A DNA stretch of 64,000 bases from Thalassospira lucentensis (GCF_032921865.1 NZ_CP136684.1:3569001-3633000); one strand, 5' to 3'. Counted from the first letter of the stretch, positions 1 through 9,598 are shown. The notes: generated by a model not told the origin, from the sequence alone. Made by a program: numbers and translations.

Positions 1-117
1 GGTCTGATTGATCAGCCAAAGCCGTCACATGTAACCGTGCCAAACCTGATGGGTGGCCTTGATAGTGTTGGCGATCAGGTTGAACGCTGGCTGCCGCCGC
101 AGCTTGCCGCAGAGTAA
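1..117 (+). CDS. C-terminal fragment of an unidentified protein
   Basis: An open frame enters from the left edge of the window and ends at TAA 115-117, giving 38 residues that finish with VERWLPPQLAAE. I do not recognise the family from this short tail. It lies 21 nt upstream of the first glycosyltransferase on the same strand, so it is probably the preceding gene of the same operon. The frame is read only because it is open to the edge and ends close to the next start; the true start is outside the window. Confidence 0.5.
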   Translation, partial: GLIDQPKPSHVTVPNLMGGLDSVGDQVERWLPPQLAAE

Positions 118-138
118 GATTTTCCGGGATAACAACAG

Positions 139-1407
139 ATGACATGCGACAAGCTTGCAATCGTGGTGAAAGGATATCCACGATTGTCGGAAACCTTTAT
201 TGCCCAGGAAATCCTCGGTATTCAGCAGGCAGGTATTCCTTATCGTATTGTATCACTGCGTCATCCGACCGATAAAAAACGCCATCCGGTCCACGAAAGG
301 ATCACGGCTGAAATCGATTACCTGCCGGAATATGTCTATCAGGAACCGATGCGCGTGTTTCGCGGCTGGTTAAAGGCCCGCAAAATGCCGGGATATCGTC
401 GGGCGAGAAATATCTGGTGGCAGGACTATCGCCGGGATCGCACGCCGAACCGCGCCCGTCGTTTTGCGCAAGCATTGGTAATGGCGGCGGAGCTGCCGGA
501 CGATATCACGCGCATCTACGCCCATTTCCTGCATACCCCGGCATCGGTTGCGCGATATACAGCGATGATGCGCGGTCTTCCGTGGTGTTGTTCTGCACAT
601 GCCAAGGATATCTATACCAGCGAAGATTGGGACATGCGTGAAAAGCTGGCCGATATGGATTGGCTGGTGACCTGCACGAAGGCCAATGTCGACCATCTGC
701 AAAAGCTGGCCGATGATCCGGCCAAGGTGAATTTGCTTTATCACGGCCTTGATTTTTCACGTTTCCCGGAAGATTTGCCGGACCGGATGCCCCGTGACGG
801 CCGGGATCCCGAACATCCGGTAACGATTCTGTCGGTTGGTCGGCTGGTCGGGAAAAAGGGTTATGACGATCTTCTGCGTGCACTTGCTGATTTACCCAAG
901 AATCTGCATTGGCGGTTTGTTCATATTGGTGGTGGCAATGGCGATAAATACAAATCGCTCGCGACCGATCTTGGAATTTCCGATCATTGTGACTGGCAGG
1001 GGCCGCGTGACCAGAAAGAAGTGATTGCGGCCTGTCAGTCCGCCGATCTGTTCGTGCTGGCAAGCCGGGTGGAACAGGATGGTGATCGTGACGGATTACC
1101 AAATGTCCTGATGGAAGCACAGCTTTGCGGTCTGGCGGCGGTTTCAACGGCAATTTCAGCCATTCCGGAACTGATTACCGATGGCCTTAACGGCAAACTT
1201 GTTCCCGAACGTGATCCCAAATCATTGTCCTTGGCAATGGCTGAATTGATTGCCAATCCGGCGTTGCGCGATCAGATGGGGCGCAAGGGCAACGAAATCG
1301 TTCGACGGGATTTCTCATTCTATACCGGCATGAAGGAACTGGCACATCGCTTTGGTGTTGATGCACCGGTAGCCGGAACTGCCGCGCAACAACCGGCAGC
1401 GGAGTAG
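139..1407 (+). CDS. Glycosyltransferase family 4 protein (first of cluster)
   Basis: A 422-residue GT-B fold retaining glycosyltransferase that would move a sugar from a nucleotide-sugar onto a glycan or lipid acceptor at the cytoplasmic face of the membrane. The N-terminus carries the KGYPRLSETFI segment (about residues 11-21) seen in colanic-acid/exopolysaccharide GT4 enzymes. The donor-binding half starts near residue 228 (SVGRLVGKKG). The E-x7-E region around residues 311-326 reads DGLPNVLMEA. Length is normal for GT4 and there is no signal peptide. The next glycosyltransferase starts 13 nt downstream, so the two are co-transcribed. Donor and acceptor cannot be read from the sequence. Confidence 0.9.
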   Translation: MTCDKLAIVVKGYPRLSETFIAQEILGIQQAGIPYRIVSLRHPTDKKRHPVHERITAEIDYLPEYVYQEPMRVFRGWLKARKMPGYRRARNIWWQDYRRDRTPNRARRFAQALVMAAELPDDITRIYAHFLHTPASVARYTAMMRGLPWCCSAHAKDIYTSEDWDMREKLADMDWLVTCTKANVDHLQKLADDPAKVNLLYHGLDFSRFPEDLPDRMPRDGRDPEHPVTILSVGRLVGKKGYDDLLRALADLPKNLHWRFVHIGGGNGDKYKSLATDLGISDHCDWQGPRDQKEVIAACQSADLFVLASRVEQDGDRDGLPNVLMEAQLCGLAAVSTAISAIPELITDGLNGKLVPERDPKSLSLAMAELIANPALRDQMGRKGNEIVRRDFSFYTGMKELAHRFGVDAPVAGTAAQQPAAE

Positions 1408-1419
1408 GGGACGGCAAAC

Positions 1420-2568
1420 GTGCAGATCGCCTTTTATGCACCGTTAAAGCCGATTGATCATCCGATACCATCCGGGGATCGCCTGATGGCGTGCCTTCTG
1501 TGTGAAGCGCTAGCGCAAGCCGGACATAAAGTTGATATCGCATCGCGCCTGCGCAGCCGGGTTGGCGATGGCAATATCCTGCGTCAGGCGCAAATCGCCG
1601 AACTGGCGTCAAAGCTGGTCGTGCGGCTATTGCGGCAATATCAGAACGGCAAACGCAAACGCCCCGATATCTGGTTTACCTACCATCTTTATTACAAGGC
1701 CCCGGACTGGATTGGTCCGGTGATCGCTAAAGCTCTGGATATCCCTTATGTCGTAGCCGAGGCATCCTTTGCCCCTAAACGTGCAAACGGCCCCTGGGCG
1801 CAAAGCCACGCAGCCGTTGAACATGCCCTGCGATGTGCCAGTGCGGTATTCTCCCTAAATCAGGCGGATATGGAATGTCTGGCGCCGATATGTGCTCAGG
1901 ACCGGTTGCATTATCTGGCACCCTTTACTCATACCGAAAACTGGCATGCTGCCGATCGCGGTGAAATCGATCCCGATAAACCGGTTCAGTTGGTGACAAC
2001 CGCAATGATGCGGCCGGGCGATAAACTGAAATCTTACGAGTTGCTGGCAGCCGCACTTGGCAGGCTCAATGCGTGGAATGTGATAAACTGGCATCTGACC
2101 GTAATCGGCGACGGTCCGGCCCGCGCCGACGTTGAAGCAGCCTTTGAACGGCACGCAATCAACCCCGATCAGCTTGATTTCGCCGGTCTTTGCGATGCCG
2201 ATCACACGCGTATCATTCTTGCGCGATCTGATATGTTTGTCTGGCCAGCGATCAACGAGGCCTATGGTATGGCGCTCCTCGAGGCACAGGCGGCAGCATT
2301 GCCTGTTCTGGCGGGCGACTGTGGTGGTGTTTCGGGTATTGTCGCGGATGGCAAAACCGGATGGTTGGTGCCGGTTGGCGATATTGATGCGTTCGCAGGC
2401 AAACTTGCCGAGTGCCTGGCATCAGACCGATACAGTGCCTTGCGCGATATGGGACAATCCGCGTCGCAGAAAGCAGAGCAGATGCATACAATAACCGCTG
2501 CGGCCAAAGAGCTTGGTAATGTCCTGCATGATGTGATGGAAAGTCACGGGAAACGGAAACAGGGATGA
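1420..2568 (+). CDS. Glycosyltransferase family 4 protein (second of cluster)
   Basis: A 382-residue GT4-type glycosyltransferase that starts with GTG and shares the ATGA overlap at 2565-2568 with the next gene. The N-terminal half (FYAPLKPIDHPIPSGDR) resembles acceptor domains of alphaproteobacterial GT4 enzymes. The C-terminal half has the E-x7-E motif in NEAYGMALLEAQ (about residues 278-288), followed by a GGVSGIVADG stretch typical of the nucleotide-sugar pocket. It differs clearly from the first glycosyltransferase and so probably adds a different sugar or linkage. Substrate unknown. Confidence 0.9.
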   Translation: MQIAFYAPLKPIDHPIPSGDRLMACLLCEALAQAGHKVDIASRLRSRVGDGNILRQAQIAELASKLVVRLLRQYQNGKRKRPDIWFTYHLYYKAPDWIGPVIAKALDIPYVVAEASFAPKRANGPWAQSHAAVEHALRCASAVFSLNQADMECLAPICAQDRLHYLAPFTHTENWHAADRGEIDPDKPVQLVTTAMMRPGDKLKSYELLAAALGRLNAWNVINWHLTVIGDGPARADVEAAFERHAINPDQLDFAGLCDADHTRIILARSDMFVWPAINEAYGMALLEAQAAALPVLAGDCGGVSGIVADGKTGWLVPVGDIDAFAGKLAECLASDRYSALRDMGQSASQKAEQMHTITAAAKELGNVLHDVMESHGKRKQG

Positions 2569-3170
2569 GCAGCTTTCATTTTGCCCTGTTACGGCATGGC
2601 GTTACCGCGTGGAATGCAGAAAGACGTATTCAGGGCCAAAGCGATATTCCTCTGCTTCCCGAAACTGTTGACGAATATCGCAGCCTTCAGTTGCCCCAAA
2701 AATGGTGTGCTGTTCCATGGCGGGTCAGTCCGTTGATCCGGACAATCCAAACAGCAGACGCACTGGCGATTGACGGTGTTTCACCCGATGAGCATTGGAT
2801 CGAGATGAACTGGGGTGATTGGGAAGGGAAAAAGCTATCTGATCTGCGCCGTGATCTTGGTGCGCAAATGCGGGAAAATGAAGATCGCGGCTGGGACTTT
2901 CGTCCGGATGGAGGCGAAAGCCCACGCGATGTCCTTTCCCGAGTTGAGGCCGCATTGGCTAGCAATCGTGACGGTAATTTTGGTGTCGTGACACATAAGG
3001 GCGTTATTCGTGCAGTTTATGCTGCGGCATGCGGTTGGAATATGATGGGAAAAAGCCCGGACAAACTCGATTGGAAAGCCATTCATGTCTTTTCCTGGTC
3101 TTCCGATGACGGGCTTGGCATCGTTGATCTGAATTGTCCGCTACTTGAACGGGACGGAACAACCACATGA
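2565..3170 (+). CDS. Histidine phosphatase family protein
   Basis: A 201-residue member of the phosphoglycerate-mutase-like (histidine phosphatase) superfamily. The phosphohistidine motif RHG is at residues 10-12 (LLRHGVTAWN) and the second catalytic histidine lies in VTHKG near residue 143. Such small proteins are usually phosphomonoesterases rather than glycolytic mutases. The position between glycosyltransferase genes, with 4-nt overlaps on both sides, suggests it removes phosphate from a sugar-phosphate or prenyl-phosphate intermediate; that is inference. It is soluble, with no signal peptide. Confidence 0.88.
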   Translation: MSSFHFALLRHGVTAWNAERRIQGQSDIPLLPETVDEYRSLQLPQKWCAVPWRVSPLIRTIQTADALAIDGVSPDEHWIEMNWGDWEGKKLSDLRRDLGAQMRENEDRGWDFRPDGGESPRDVLSRVEAALASNRDGNFGVVTHKGVIRAVYAAACGWNMMGKSPDKLDWKAIHVFSWSSDDGLGIVDLNCPLLERDGTTT

Positions 3171-4294
3171 GCGACATTCTGATCTATGTTCAGCATCTGC
3201 TTGGCATCGGCCATGTCCGACGCGTTGCCCTGATCAATGCGGAACTTGGCAGGCTTGGCATGACAACAACTGTTGTCACCGGAGGTATCCCGGATGCCTC
3301 ATTGGATTTTGGCAGCGATAATGTGATCCAGCTTCCCCCTTGCCGAACCGCAGATAGCGGTTTTTCCGGATTGATCGATGAAGTCGGCAACCCGGTTGAT
3401 GAGGCATGGAAGCAACAGCGAAAGCAGGCTCTGTTTGATGCGTTCAATGTCGTTGCGCCCAAGCTTTTAATGGTCGAAATGTTCCCGTTTGGCCGTCGGG
3501 CCTTCCGCTTTGAATTGTTGCCGTTACTCGATAAGGCCGGGCAGGCGGGGATTCCCCGTATCTGTTCCGTTCGTGACCTTCTGGTGCGCAAATCCGATCG
3601 TTCGAAAGAAGCATGGATGCGTGATATCGCGCGCAGCCATTTTGACCGTGTGCTGGTTCACGGCGATCCGGCGCTTTTTGATTTCGGTCGCAGCTTCCCG
3701 TTTGCCAATGATATCGCCGATTTGATCGAATATACCGGCTATGTCGCACCCAAAGCCGATTTTGCGGCAGGCGAAAGAAAGGGTGTTCTTGTTTCTGCCG
3801 GTGGTGGCGCGGTCGGAACTGCGTTGATTGAGGCGGCAATTGCTGCGCGTCCACTATCCAGCCGCTTTACCGATCAGCCTTGGGATATCGTGGCCGGGCC
3901 GCATTTCCCGCGTGAAGCATTCCAGCGCCTTGAGGAAAACCTGCCGACAGGGATAAACTTGCATCGCTTTTTGCCGGATTTCCGTGAACGCATGGCACAT
4001 GCCTGTGTTTCCGTCTCGCAGGCAGGCTATAATACCTTGATGGATGTTCTGGCGACGGAAACCGCATCGGTCATGGTTCCATTCGCCGATGGTGGTGAAA
4101 GCGAACAGGCTGAACGTGCTGCTATTTTGGCGGGAAAGAACGTACTGTCGTTGCTTGATCCCGACGATTTGAATCCACAATCATTGGCAAATCAAATAGA
4201 TCGGGCGAAGAATCCTGTTAAATTAGATATATCTCTGGACGGGGCAGGGATAACTGCGGCTAAACTCGCAGAAAGAATAAGAGGGAAGGCATGA
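3167..4294 (+). CDS. MurG-like glycosyltransferase (COG4671-type)
   Basis: A 375-residue predicted glycosyltransferase with the LGIGHVRRVALINAEL opening (residues 12-27) that places it in the GT-B group near MurG/GT28, sometimes listed as predicted glycosyl transferase COG4671. A C-terminal SQAGYNTLMDVLA stretch (about residue 283) followed by PFADGGESEQAERA corresponds to the donor-binding face. It overlaps its neighbours by 4 nt on both sides, so its dose is tied to the phosphatase and the deacetylase. Family assignment is by motif; donor and acceptor are unknown. Confidence 0.85.
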   Translation: MSDILIYVQHLLGIGHVRRVALINAELGRLGMTTTVVTGGIPDASLDFGSDNVIQLPPCRTADSGFSGLIDEVGNPVDEAWKQQRKQALFDAFNVVAPKLLMVEMFPFGRRAFRFELLPLLDKAGQAGIPRICSVRDLLVRKSDRSKEAWMRDIARSHFDRVLVHGDPALFDFGRSFPFANDIADLIEYTGYVAPKADFAAGERKGVLVSAGGGAVGTALIEAAIAARPLSSRFTDQPWDIVAGPHFPREAFQRLEENLPTGINLHRFLPDFRERMAHACVSVSQAGYNTLMDVLATETASVMVPFADGGESEQAERAAILAGKNVLSLLDPDDLNPQSLANQIDRAKNPVKLDISLDGAGITAAKLAERIRGKA

Positions 4295-5049
4295 GCACCT
4301 GGGATCAACTTCGCGCAGAGCTGGATCTGTGGCAGTCCGAAGAACGGATTGCCACGATGTGGTGGCGCGACGACGACGCGGTTGCAGTTACGTCAGCCCT
4401 GGAAACCCTTCTTGCCTTCGAACAGGATCATGGGGTTCCTTTGGCTCTTGCAGTGATCCCGGCTGATCTTGAACACGATCTTGTACTGCGTCTGGCAGAA
4501 ACACTTGATACCCGGGTGTTGCAACACGGCTGGTCGCATACCAACCATATGCCTGCAGGCCGCAAAAAGCAGGAACTGGACGATGTTCGTGATATTGGTG
4601 CGGTTGTCACCGATATTCGCCGTGGGTTTGACGTCCTGTCATCACAGTTTGGCAACCGTTTCCTGCCCGTCATGGTGCCGCCATGGAACCGCATCGCCGA
4701 TGACGTCATGAGGGCTTTGCCGTCACTTGGCCTGCGCGGTATCAGTACGTTTAACGCGCGATCAGATGCCTGTCCCGTTCCGGGGCTCCTGATGGTCAAT
4801 ACGCATGTCGACGTGATTGACTGGCGCGGAACGCGTGGTTTTGCGGGCGAAGATCAATGCATCAATGCGATGATTTCCCATTTGTCCGCGCGTCGGAACG
4901 GTGTGGTGGATGACGCGGAAGCCACGGGGCTTCTAACCCATCATCTGGTTCATGATGATGCAACGACAAGATTTCTTGAAAACCTGTTTTCGTTTGAGCA
5001 TGCGGCGCTCAAATGGTTGCGAATTCCCGGAGTTTTCCCATGGCAATAA
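4291..5049 (+). CDS. Polysaccharide deacetylase family protein (NodB-like)
   Basis: A 252-residue protein related to NodB-type carbohydrate esterases. The metal site is suggested by the acidic cluster WWRDDDAV (residues 24-31) and the His-rich HGWSHTNH near residues 79-86; VMVPPWNRIADDV looks like the R/P-rich catalytic motif. No signal peptide is present, so unlike cell-wall chitin or peptidoglycan deacetylases it probably acts in the cytoplasm on a precursor, as NodB does. Together with three glycosyltransferases it suggests synthesis of an N-deacetylated amino-sugar product. This last step is inference. Confidence 0.82.
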   Translation: MSTWDQLRAELDLWQSEERIATMWWRDDDAVAVTSALETLLAFEQDHGVPLALAVIPADLEHDLVLRLAETLDTRVLQHGWSHTNHMPAGRKKQELDDVRDIGAVVTDIRRGFDVLSSQFGNRFLPVMVPPWNRIADDVMRALPSLGLRGISTFNARSDACPVPGLLMVNTHVDVIDWRGTRGFAGEDQCINAMISHLSARRNGVVDDAEATGLLTHHLVHDDATTRFLENLFSFEHAALKWLRIPGVFPWQ

Positions 5050-5654
5050 GCCCTATCGAAGAAACCGGCGGTGTTGAAACAGCCGATCCGGTCAAACCGG
5101 CTGGTGTGCGTGATCGTGATGTGCAGATCATGGGATATCCACCAAGACTTATGGCTCCGGATATGGCGAAATCGGTGGCTGGCCTGCTGATTTGTGGTGT
5201 TATCGCATTGATCCCTGAAATGTTACCGATCATTCAGTGGACTGCCGCGGGGCTTGCATTGCTGTTTGTTGTCTATTTCGTCCGCACCTTACTAAGGTTT
5301 CAATCAAAGATTTATGTGTCGGAATATGGTATCCGGGTCAGCAACCTGCGTGGTGGTACGGCGTTCGCCTGGTCGGAACTTTCCAAATTCCGGTTGCGTT
5401 ATTTCTCTACCCGTCGCGATGGCAAAAAGGGATGGTTCGAACTGACCCTGCAGGCAGGGGATGCAAAAATCGTCACAGAATCAACATTGGACGGTTTTGA
5501 TGATCTGCTTGAAATTGCCCGGGATTGGGCCAAAGATAACCAGTTACTGGTCGACGACATAACAAGAACCAATCTGATGCGCATGGATGAGGCCGAAACA
5601 ATGGTCCAGGCAGCCGCATCAAGTCGGGCAGGCGGCATTGGCGAGGGAAGATGA
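5040..5654 (+). CDS. Membrane protein with two TM segments and PH-like domain
   Basis: A 204-residue protein of unknown function. The ATG at 5040 is chosen because GGAG lies 7 nt upstream; a longer frame from 5013 would overlap the deacetylase more and has no better site. Two adjacent hydrophobic segments (about residues 43-60 and 63-80) form a hairpin, followed by a soluble stretch with alternating strands (YVSEYGIRVSNLRGG, then FAWSELSKFRLRYF) that looks like a bacterial PH-like domain. It overlaps the deacetylase by 10 nt and the ABC ATPase by 4 nt. It could be a membrane scaffold or regulator for the cluster; no catalytic motif is visible. Confidence 0.75.
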   Translation: MAISPIEETGGVETADPVKPAGVRDRDVQIMGYPPRLMAPDMAKSVAGLLICGVIALIPEMLPIIQWTAAGLALLFVVYFVRTLLRFQSKIYVSEYGIRVSNLRGGTAFAWSELSKFRLRYFSTRRDGKKGWFELTLQAGDAKIVTESTLDGFDDLLEIARDWAKDNQLLVDDITRTNLMRMDEAETMVQAAASSRAGGIGEGR

Positions 5655-7576
5655 CCGATATACTGCGTATCCGTGACTTGAAAGTCGAATTCGTTTTGCC
5701 CCATATGCGGGTCAAGGCGGTCGAAAATGTAAGCTTTCGCATTGGTCCGCAGGAAACCGTGGCTCTTGTCGGGGAGTCCGGATCAGGGAAAACCACCATT
5801 TCCCAGGCAATTATGGGATTGCTACCCAAATCGGCACAGATTACCAACGGATCAATTGTGTTCGCTGATCCAAAAAAGCCCGGTACACGGGTCGACATCG
5901 CAATGCTGGATCGCTCGGGTGCTGAAATGCGCTCCATTCGTGGTGGCCGTATTTCGATGATTTTTCAGGAACCGATGAGTTCCCTTTCGCCGCTTCATAC
6001 CATTGGTGATCAGATTTGCGAGGCAGTCCGCCTTCATCGCAAGGTCGGGACGGGCGAGGCCAAGGAGCTTGCCCGCGAAATGCTGGAACTTGTCGGGTTT
6101 CCCAATCCGAAAAGGTCGTTAAAGACATATCCGTTCGAACTGTCTGGTGGTTTACGCCAGCGTGCGATGATTGCCATGGCGATGGTATGTCGTCCGGCCC
6201 TGCTGGTTGCGGATGAACCGACAACTGCACTTGACGTGACGATACAGGCCCAGACACTTCGCCTGATCAAGGATATGCAGTCGGAACTGCAAATGTCTGT
6301 TCTGCTGATTACCCATGATCTTGGTGTGGTCGCCAATATGGCAGACCGAATGGTGGTGGTTTATGACGGTCGGGTTGTGGAGAGCGGTTTGACGCATGAT
6401 GTTTTTGTCAATCCGGGACACCTCTATACCCAGTCGCTACTTTCTGCCGTCCCGCATTTCGATATGGGGCCCGATGAACGCCTGCGCCCGTTGCGTGAAA
6501 TCAAGCCCAAAGTAGATAGTCTGCTGACTTTCTGTGGCGACAAGGATTCTTCGGGCGAGGGGGATGTTCCACCGTCTCTGGCATTGCATCCGGCAATGGC
6601 GAGCGAACCGGTTTTGGCCGTCCGCCACCTTTATAAAAGTTTTGCCGTGCGCAAAGGTAACTGGTTCAAGGCCGAGGAACAGGAAATTGCTGCTGTTGCC
6701 GATGTATCGCTGACGATCAATCGTGGCGAATGTGTTGGTCTGGTTGGGGAAAGCGGCTGCGGTAAAACCACTCTTTCCAAATTGATCATGCGGGCGATGG
6801 CACCTGATAGCGGTTCAATCCTGTTTCGCGGTGAAAGCGGTCAGATGACCGAATTGACCGGTTTGAACGAAGATCAGCTCAATCCGTATCGAAAGCGTAT
6901 CCAGTTTGTGTTTCAGGACCCGTTCGGCTCGCTTAATCCGCGCATGACCGTGCAGGATATCATCACGGAACCGATGATCATTCATGGTATCGGTGACACA
7001 TCCTATCGCAAGAAAATGGTGCTGGAACTGATGGAACTGGTGGGGCTTGATCCACGGTTCCTGAACCGCTATCCGCACAGTTTTTCCGGTGGGCAGCGGC
7101 AGCGCATTGGCATCGCGCGCGCCCTTTCACTTAAGCCGGACCTTTTGATTTTTGATGAACCGACATCTGCACTTGATGTGTCTGTTCAGGCGCAAATCCT
7201 GAATCTTCTAAAGGATTTGCAGCGTGAACTTAAGCTGACATACATGTTTATTTCGCACAACCTGGCAGTGGTTGATTATATCGCGGACCGGATTGCGGTG
7301 ATGTGTGCCGGGCGGATTGTTGAGTCGGCACCGCGCGAACAGTTGTTTAGAAACCCCGTTCATCCCTATACCCAGGCATTGCTTAATGCCGTGCCATTTG
7401 CCGATCTTGATCATCTTCTGGATTTCACCAAGATCGTCGATGGCAAGGCTTCAGATCCGCGCCGCTGGCCGGCACCCTTTACCATTGATGCGCAGTCGGA
7501 TCCCCGTATGGTCCAGTTTGCAGAAGATCATTTTGTCCGTGCCGCACGTGCCGATTATCAGGAGATCGCCATATGA
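5651..7576 (+). CDS. ABC transporter, fused double ATP-binding protein (oligopeptide type)
   Basis: A 641-residue protein carrying two complete ATPase domains in one chain, as in YejF and other Dpp/Opp-type importers. Domain 1 has Walker A GESGSGKTT (about residues 40-48), signature LSGGLRQR (164-171) and Walker B LLVADEPTTALD (184-195). Domain 2 has GESGCGKTT (about 366-374), FSGGQRQR (478-485) and LLIFDEPTSALD (498-509). Both sites look competent. It energises uptake through the two permeases downstream. It overlaps the binding-protein gene by 4 nt. Substrates of this transporter class include di/oligopeptides, opines, microcin C and some oligosaccharides. Confidence 0.93.
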   Translation: MTDILRIRDLKVEFVLPHMRVKAVENVSFRIGPQETVALVGESGSGKTTISQAIMGLLPKSAQITNGSIVFADPKKPGTRVDIAMLDRSGAEMRSIRGGRISMIFQEPMSSLSPLHTIGDQICEAVRLHRKVGTGEAKELAREMLELVGFPNPKRSLKTYPFELSGGLRQRAMIAMAMVCRPALLVADEPTTALDVTIQAQTLRLIKDMQSELQMSVLLITHDLGVVANMADRMVVVYDGRVVESGLTHDVFVNPGHLYTQSLLSAVPHFDMGPDERLRPLREIKPKVDSLLTFCGDKDSSGEGDVPPSLALHPAMASEPVLAVRHLYKSFAVRKGNWFKAEEQEIAAVADVSLTINRGECVGLVGESGCGKTTLSKLIMRAMAPDSGSILFRGESGQMTELTGLNEDQLNPYRKRIQFVFQDPFGSLNPRMTVQDIITEPMIIHGIGDTSYRKKMVLELMELVGLDPRFLNRYPHSFSGGQRQRIGIARALSLKPDLLIFDEPTSALDVSVQAQILNLLKDLQRELKLTYMFISHNLAVVDYIADRIAVMCAGRIVESAPREQLFRNPVHPYTQALLNAVPFADLDHLLDFTKIVDGKASDPRRWPAPFTIDAQSDPRMVQFAEDHFVRAARADYQEIAI

Positions 7577-9522
7577 ACCCGATTAATGTTCCTGCGTTCT
7601 CTGCGGGGTGGTTCAACAGGTCACGCAATAAACTTGCACGTACTGGCCTTGGGGCGATGATGCTGGCTGGAATAATATCGCTTGGCAGCCCGGCACAGGC
7701 TGAAATCCCGTATTTCAAGGATGCCGTGTCAAAAGGTGAACTGCCACCGATGGCGGAACGCCTGCCCGAACATCCCAAAGTCATCGACTTTACCGCCGAA
7801 AACAAGGAAATCGGTAAATATGGTGGTGATCTGGTTACCATCATGGGGCGTTCACGCGATATTCGCATGGCGGTGGTATATGCGTATGCCCGCCTGATCG
7901 GCTATGACGAAGACCTCAATCTGAAGCCTGACATTCTTGAAAGTCTGGATGTTAACGATGCGGGCAATGAATTTACCCTGCATATCCGCAAAGGCCACAA
8001 ATGGTCTGACGGCGAGCCCTTCACGGCCGAGGACTTCCGCTATTTCTGGGAAGATATCGTCAATAATGATGAACTGTTTCCCGTTGGTCCGCCCCGCTTC
8101 CTGTTCGTAGGCGATGAACCGGCAACATTCGAGGTTCTGGACGAATATACCGTTCGTTACAGTTGGTCCCAGCCCAATCCGTTCTTCCTGACGGAGCTGG
8201 CGGCAACGCGCCCGCCTTTCATTTATCGTCCGGCGCATTACCTCAAACAGTTTCACGAAAATTACCGTGATGCCGCCGAACTTGATGCGATTGTCAAAGA
8301 ACGTGGTTTGCGCAGCTGGGCGGTGCTCCATACTGACAAGGACCGTCCCTACAGGCTTGAAAATATTGAACGTCCATCGCTGGAGCCATGGCTTATCCGG
8401 ACCGAAGAACCGTCTGACCGCTTCATCTTTGAACGTAATCCGTATTACCATCGCGTTGATCCCGACGGCAATCAGTTGCCCTATATCGATCGGATGATCT
8501 TCAACATCTCCAACGCCAAGCTGGTTCCGGCCAAGGTTGGTGCGGGCGAGGTCGACCTGCAAAGCCGCATTCTGTCGCTGCAGGATTATACCTTCCTCAA
8601 GCAGTCCGAGCCTCAGCAAAACTTCAAGGTTAATCTTTGGGATGTTGGTTACGGTGCCTATGCCGCACTTTACCCGAACCTGACCTGCTCCGACCCGGTC
8701 TGGCGGAAATTGCTGCGTGATGTGCGTTTTCGTCGGGCATTGTCGCTTGCCATTAACAGAACCGAGATCAACCGGGTGATGTTCTTTGGTCTGGCGACAC
8801 CAACCAACAATACGGTTCTGCCCAAGAGCCCGCTTTTCAAACCGGAATATCGCGAAAGCTACATTAAGTTTGATGTGAAGAAAGCCAATGCGCTGCTTGA
8901 TGAAGTTGGCCTGACCAAGCGCAATGATGACGGTATCCGTTTGATGCCCGATGGCCGTCCGCTTGAGGTCATTGTCGAAACCATGGGCGAAAATCCTGAA
9001 CATGATGACATGCTGGAACTGATCGGTGACAGCTGGAAACAGATTGGTGTGAAACTGTTCGTCAAAGGATTGCAGCGCGAAGTTCTGCGTAATCGTGCGT
9101 ATAGCGGTGAAACCGTCATGTCGATTTTCAATGGTGTCGATAGCGGCCTTGCTACGCCTGCAACCGTTCCGGCCGAGTTCGTTCCGATCCAGCAGGATAG
9201 CCTGCAATGGCCGAAATGGGGGCAGTATTTCCAGACTAATGGCGAGGCAGGCGAGGCACCGGATTTACCTGCTGCAAAGGAACTCATGGAACTTTACGGC
9301 AAATGGGTGAAGGGCAATGACGCTGCCCGCAAGGAGGCTTGGCAAGGCATTCTTGATATTAATGCGGAAAACATGTTTTCGATTGGTCTGATTGGTAATG
9401 TGCCGCAGCCGGTTGTGGTCCGCAATGATTTGCGGAATGTGCCAGAGAAAGGCATTCACAGTTGGGAACCGGGCGCCTTCTTTGGAATTTACCGTCCCGA
9501 TACATTCTGGTGGGACCGTTGA
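7573..9522 (+). CDS. ABC transporter substrate-binding protein (SBP family 5)
   Basis: A 649-residue periplasmic solute-binding protein of the DppA/OppA cluster. The N-terminus has basic residues, a hydrophobic core and an AQA cleavage motif ending at residue 43, a classical Sec signal peptide. The mature protein opens with the family signature region (KWSDGEPFTAEDFRYFWEDI, roughly residues 137-156). At about 600 mature residues it is longer than DppA (about 500) and nearer to YejA-like proteins. It binds the ligand for the co-encoded importer; ligand unknown. It starts inside the ATPase stop codon. Confidence 0.92.
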   Translation: MNPINVPAFSAGWFNRSRNKLARTGLGAMMLAGIISLGSPAQAEIPYFKDAVSKGELPPMAERLPEHPKVIDFTAENKEIGKYGGDLVTIMGRSRDIRMAVVYAYARLIGYDEDLNLKPDILESLDVNDAGNEFTLHIRKGHKWSDGEPFTAEDFRYFWEDIVNNDELFPVGPPRFLFVGDEPATFEVLDEYTVRYSWSQPNPFFLTELAATRPPFIYRPAHYLKQFHENYRDAAELDAIVKERGLRSWAVLHTDKDRPYRLENIERPSLEPWLIRTEEPSDRFIFERNPYYHRVDPDGNQLPYIDRMIFNISNAKLVPAKVGAGEVDLQSRILSLQDYTFLKQSEPQQNFKVNLWDVGYGAYAALYPNLTCSDPVWRKLLRDVRFRRALSLAINRTEINRVMFFGLATPTNNTVLPKSPLFKPEYRESYIKFDVKKANALLDEVGLTKRNDDGIRLMPDGRPLEVIVETMGENPEHDDMLELIGDSWKQIGVKLFVKGLQREVLRNRAYSGETVMSIFNGVDSGLATPATVPAEFVPIQQDSLQWPKWGQYFQTNGEAGEAPDLPAAKELMELYGKWVKGNDAARKEAWQGILDINAENMFSIGLIGNVPQPVVVRNDLRNVPEKGIHSWEPGAFFGIYRPDTFWWDR

Positions 9523-9598
9523 TCGCAGTGGTCTGAAATCGAACGCATCATTCCGGGCAGGGAAACCGGGCGATGCGTCAGGGGGAGCTTAACCGCCG
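9523..9598 (+). repeat. Structured intercistronic spacer between binding protein and permease
   Basis: This 76-nt spacer is the only real gap in an otherwise overlapping operon. ACGCATC at 9543-9549 is complementary to GATGCGT at 9572-9578, enclosing a GC-rich inner region that can also pair (TTCC with GGAA). Structures at this place in importer operons commonly protect the binding-protein part of the mRNA so that it is made in excess over the permeases; whether this one does is inference. GGGGGAG at 9581-9587 is the permease ribosome site. Confidence 0.4.

Noticed and set aside
370-1612. Long open frames on the opposite strand over the first glycosyltransferases
   Set aside because: They are shadows of the coding strand, with unlikely composition and no ribosome sites; the plus-strand frames carry clear family motifs.
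7852-9207. 451-residue minus-strand open frame opposite the binding protein
   Set aside because: It lies completely inside the SBP gene, antisense, and its product has no recognisable pattern.
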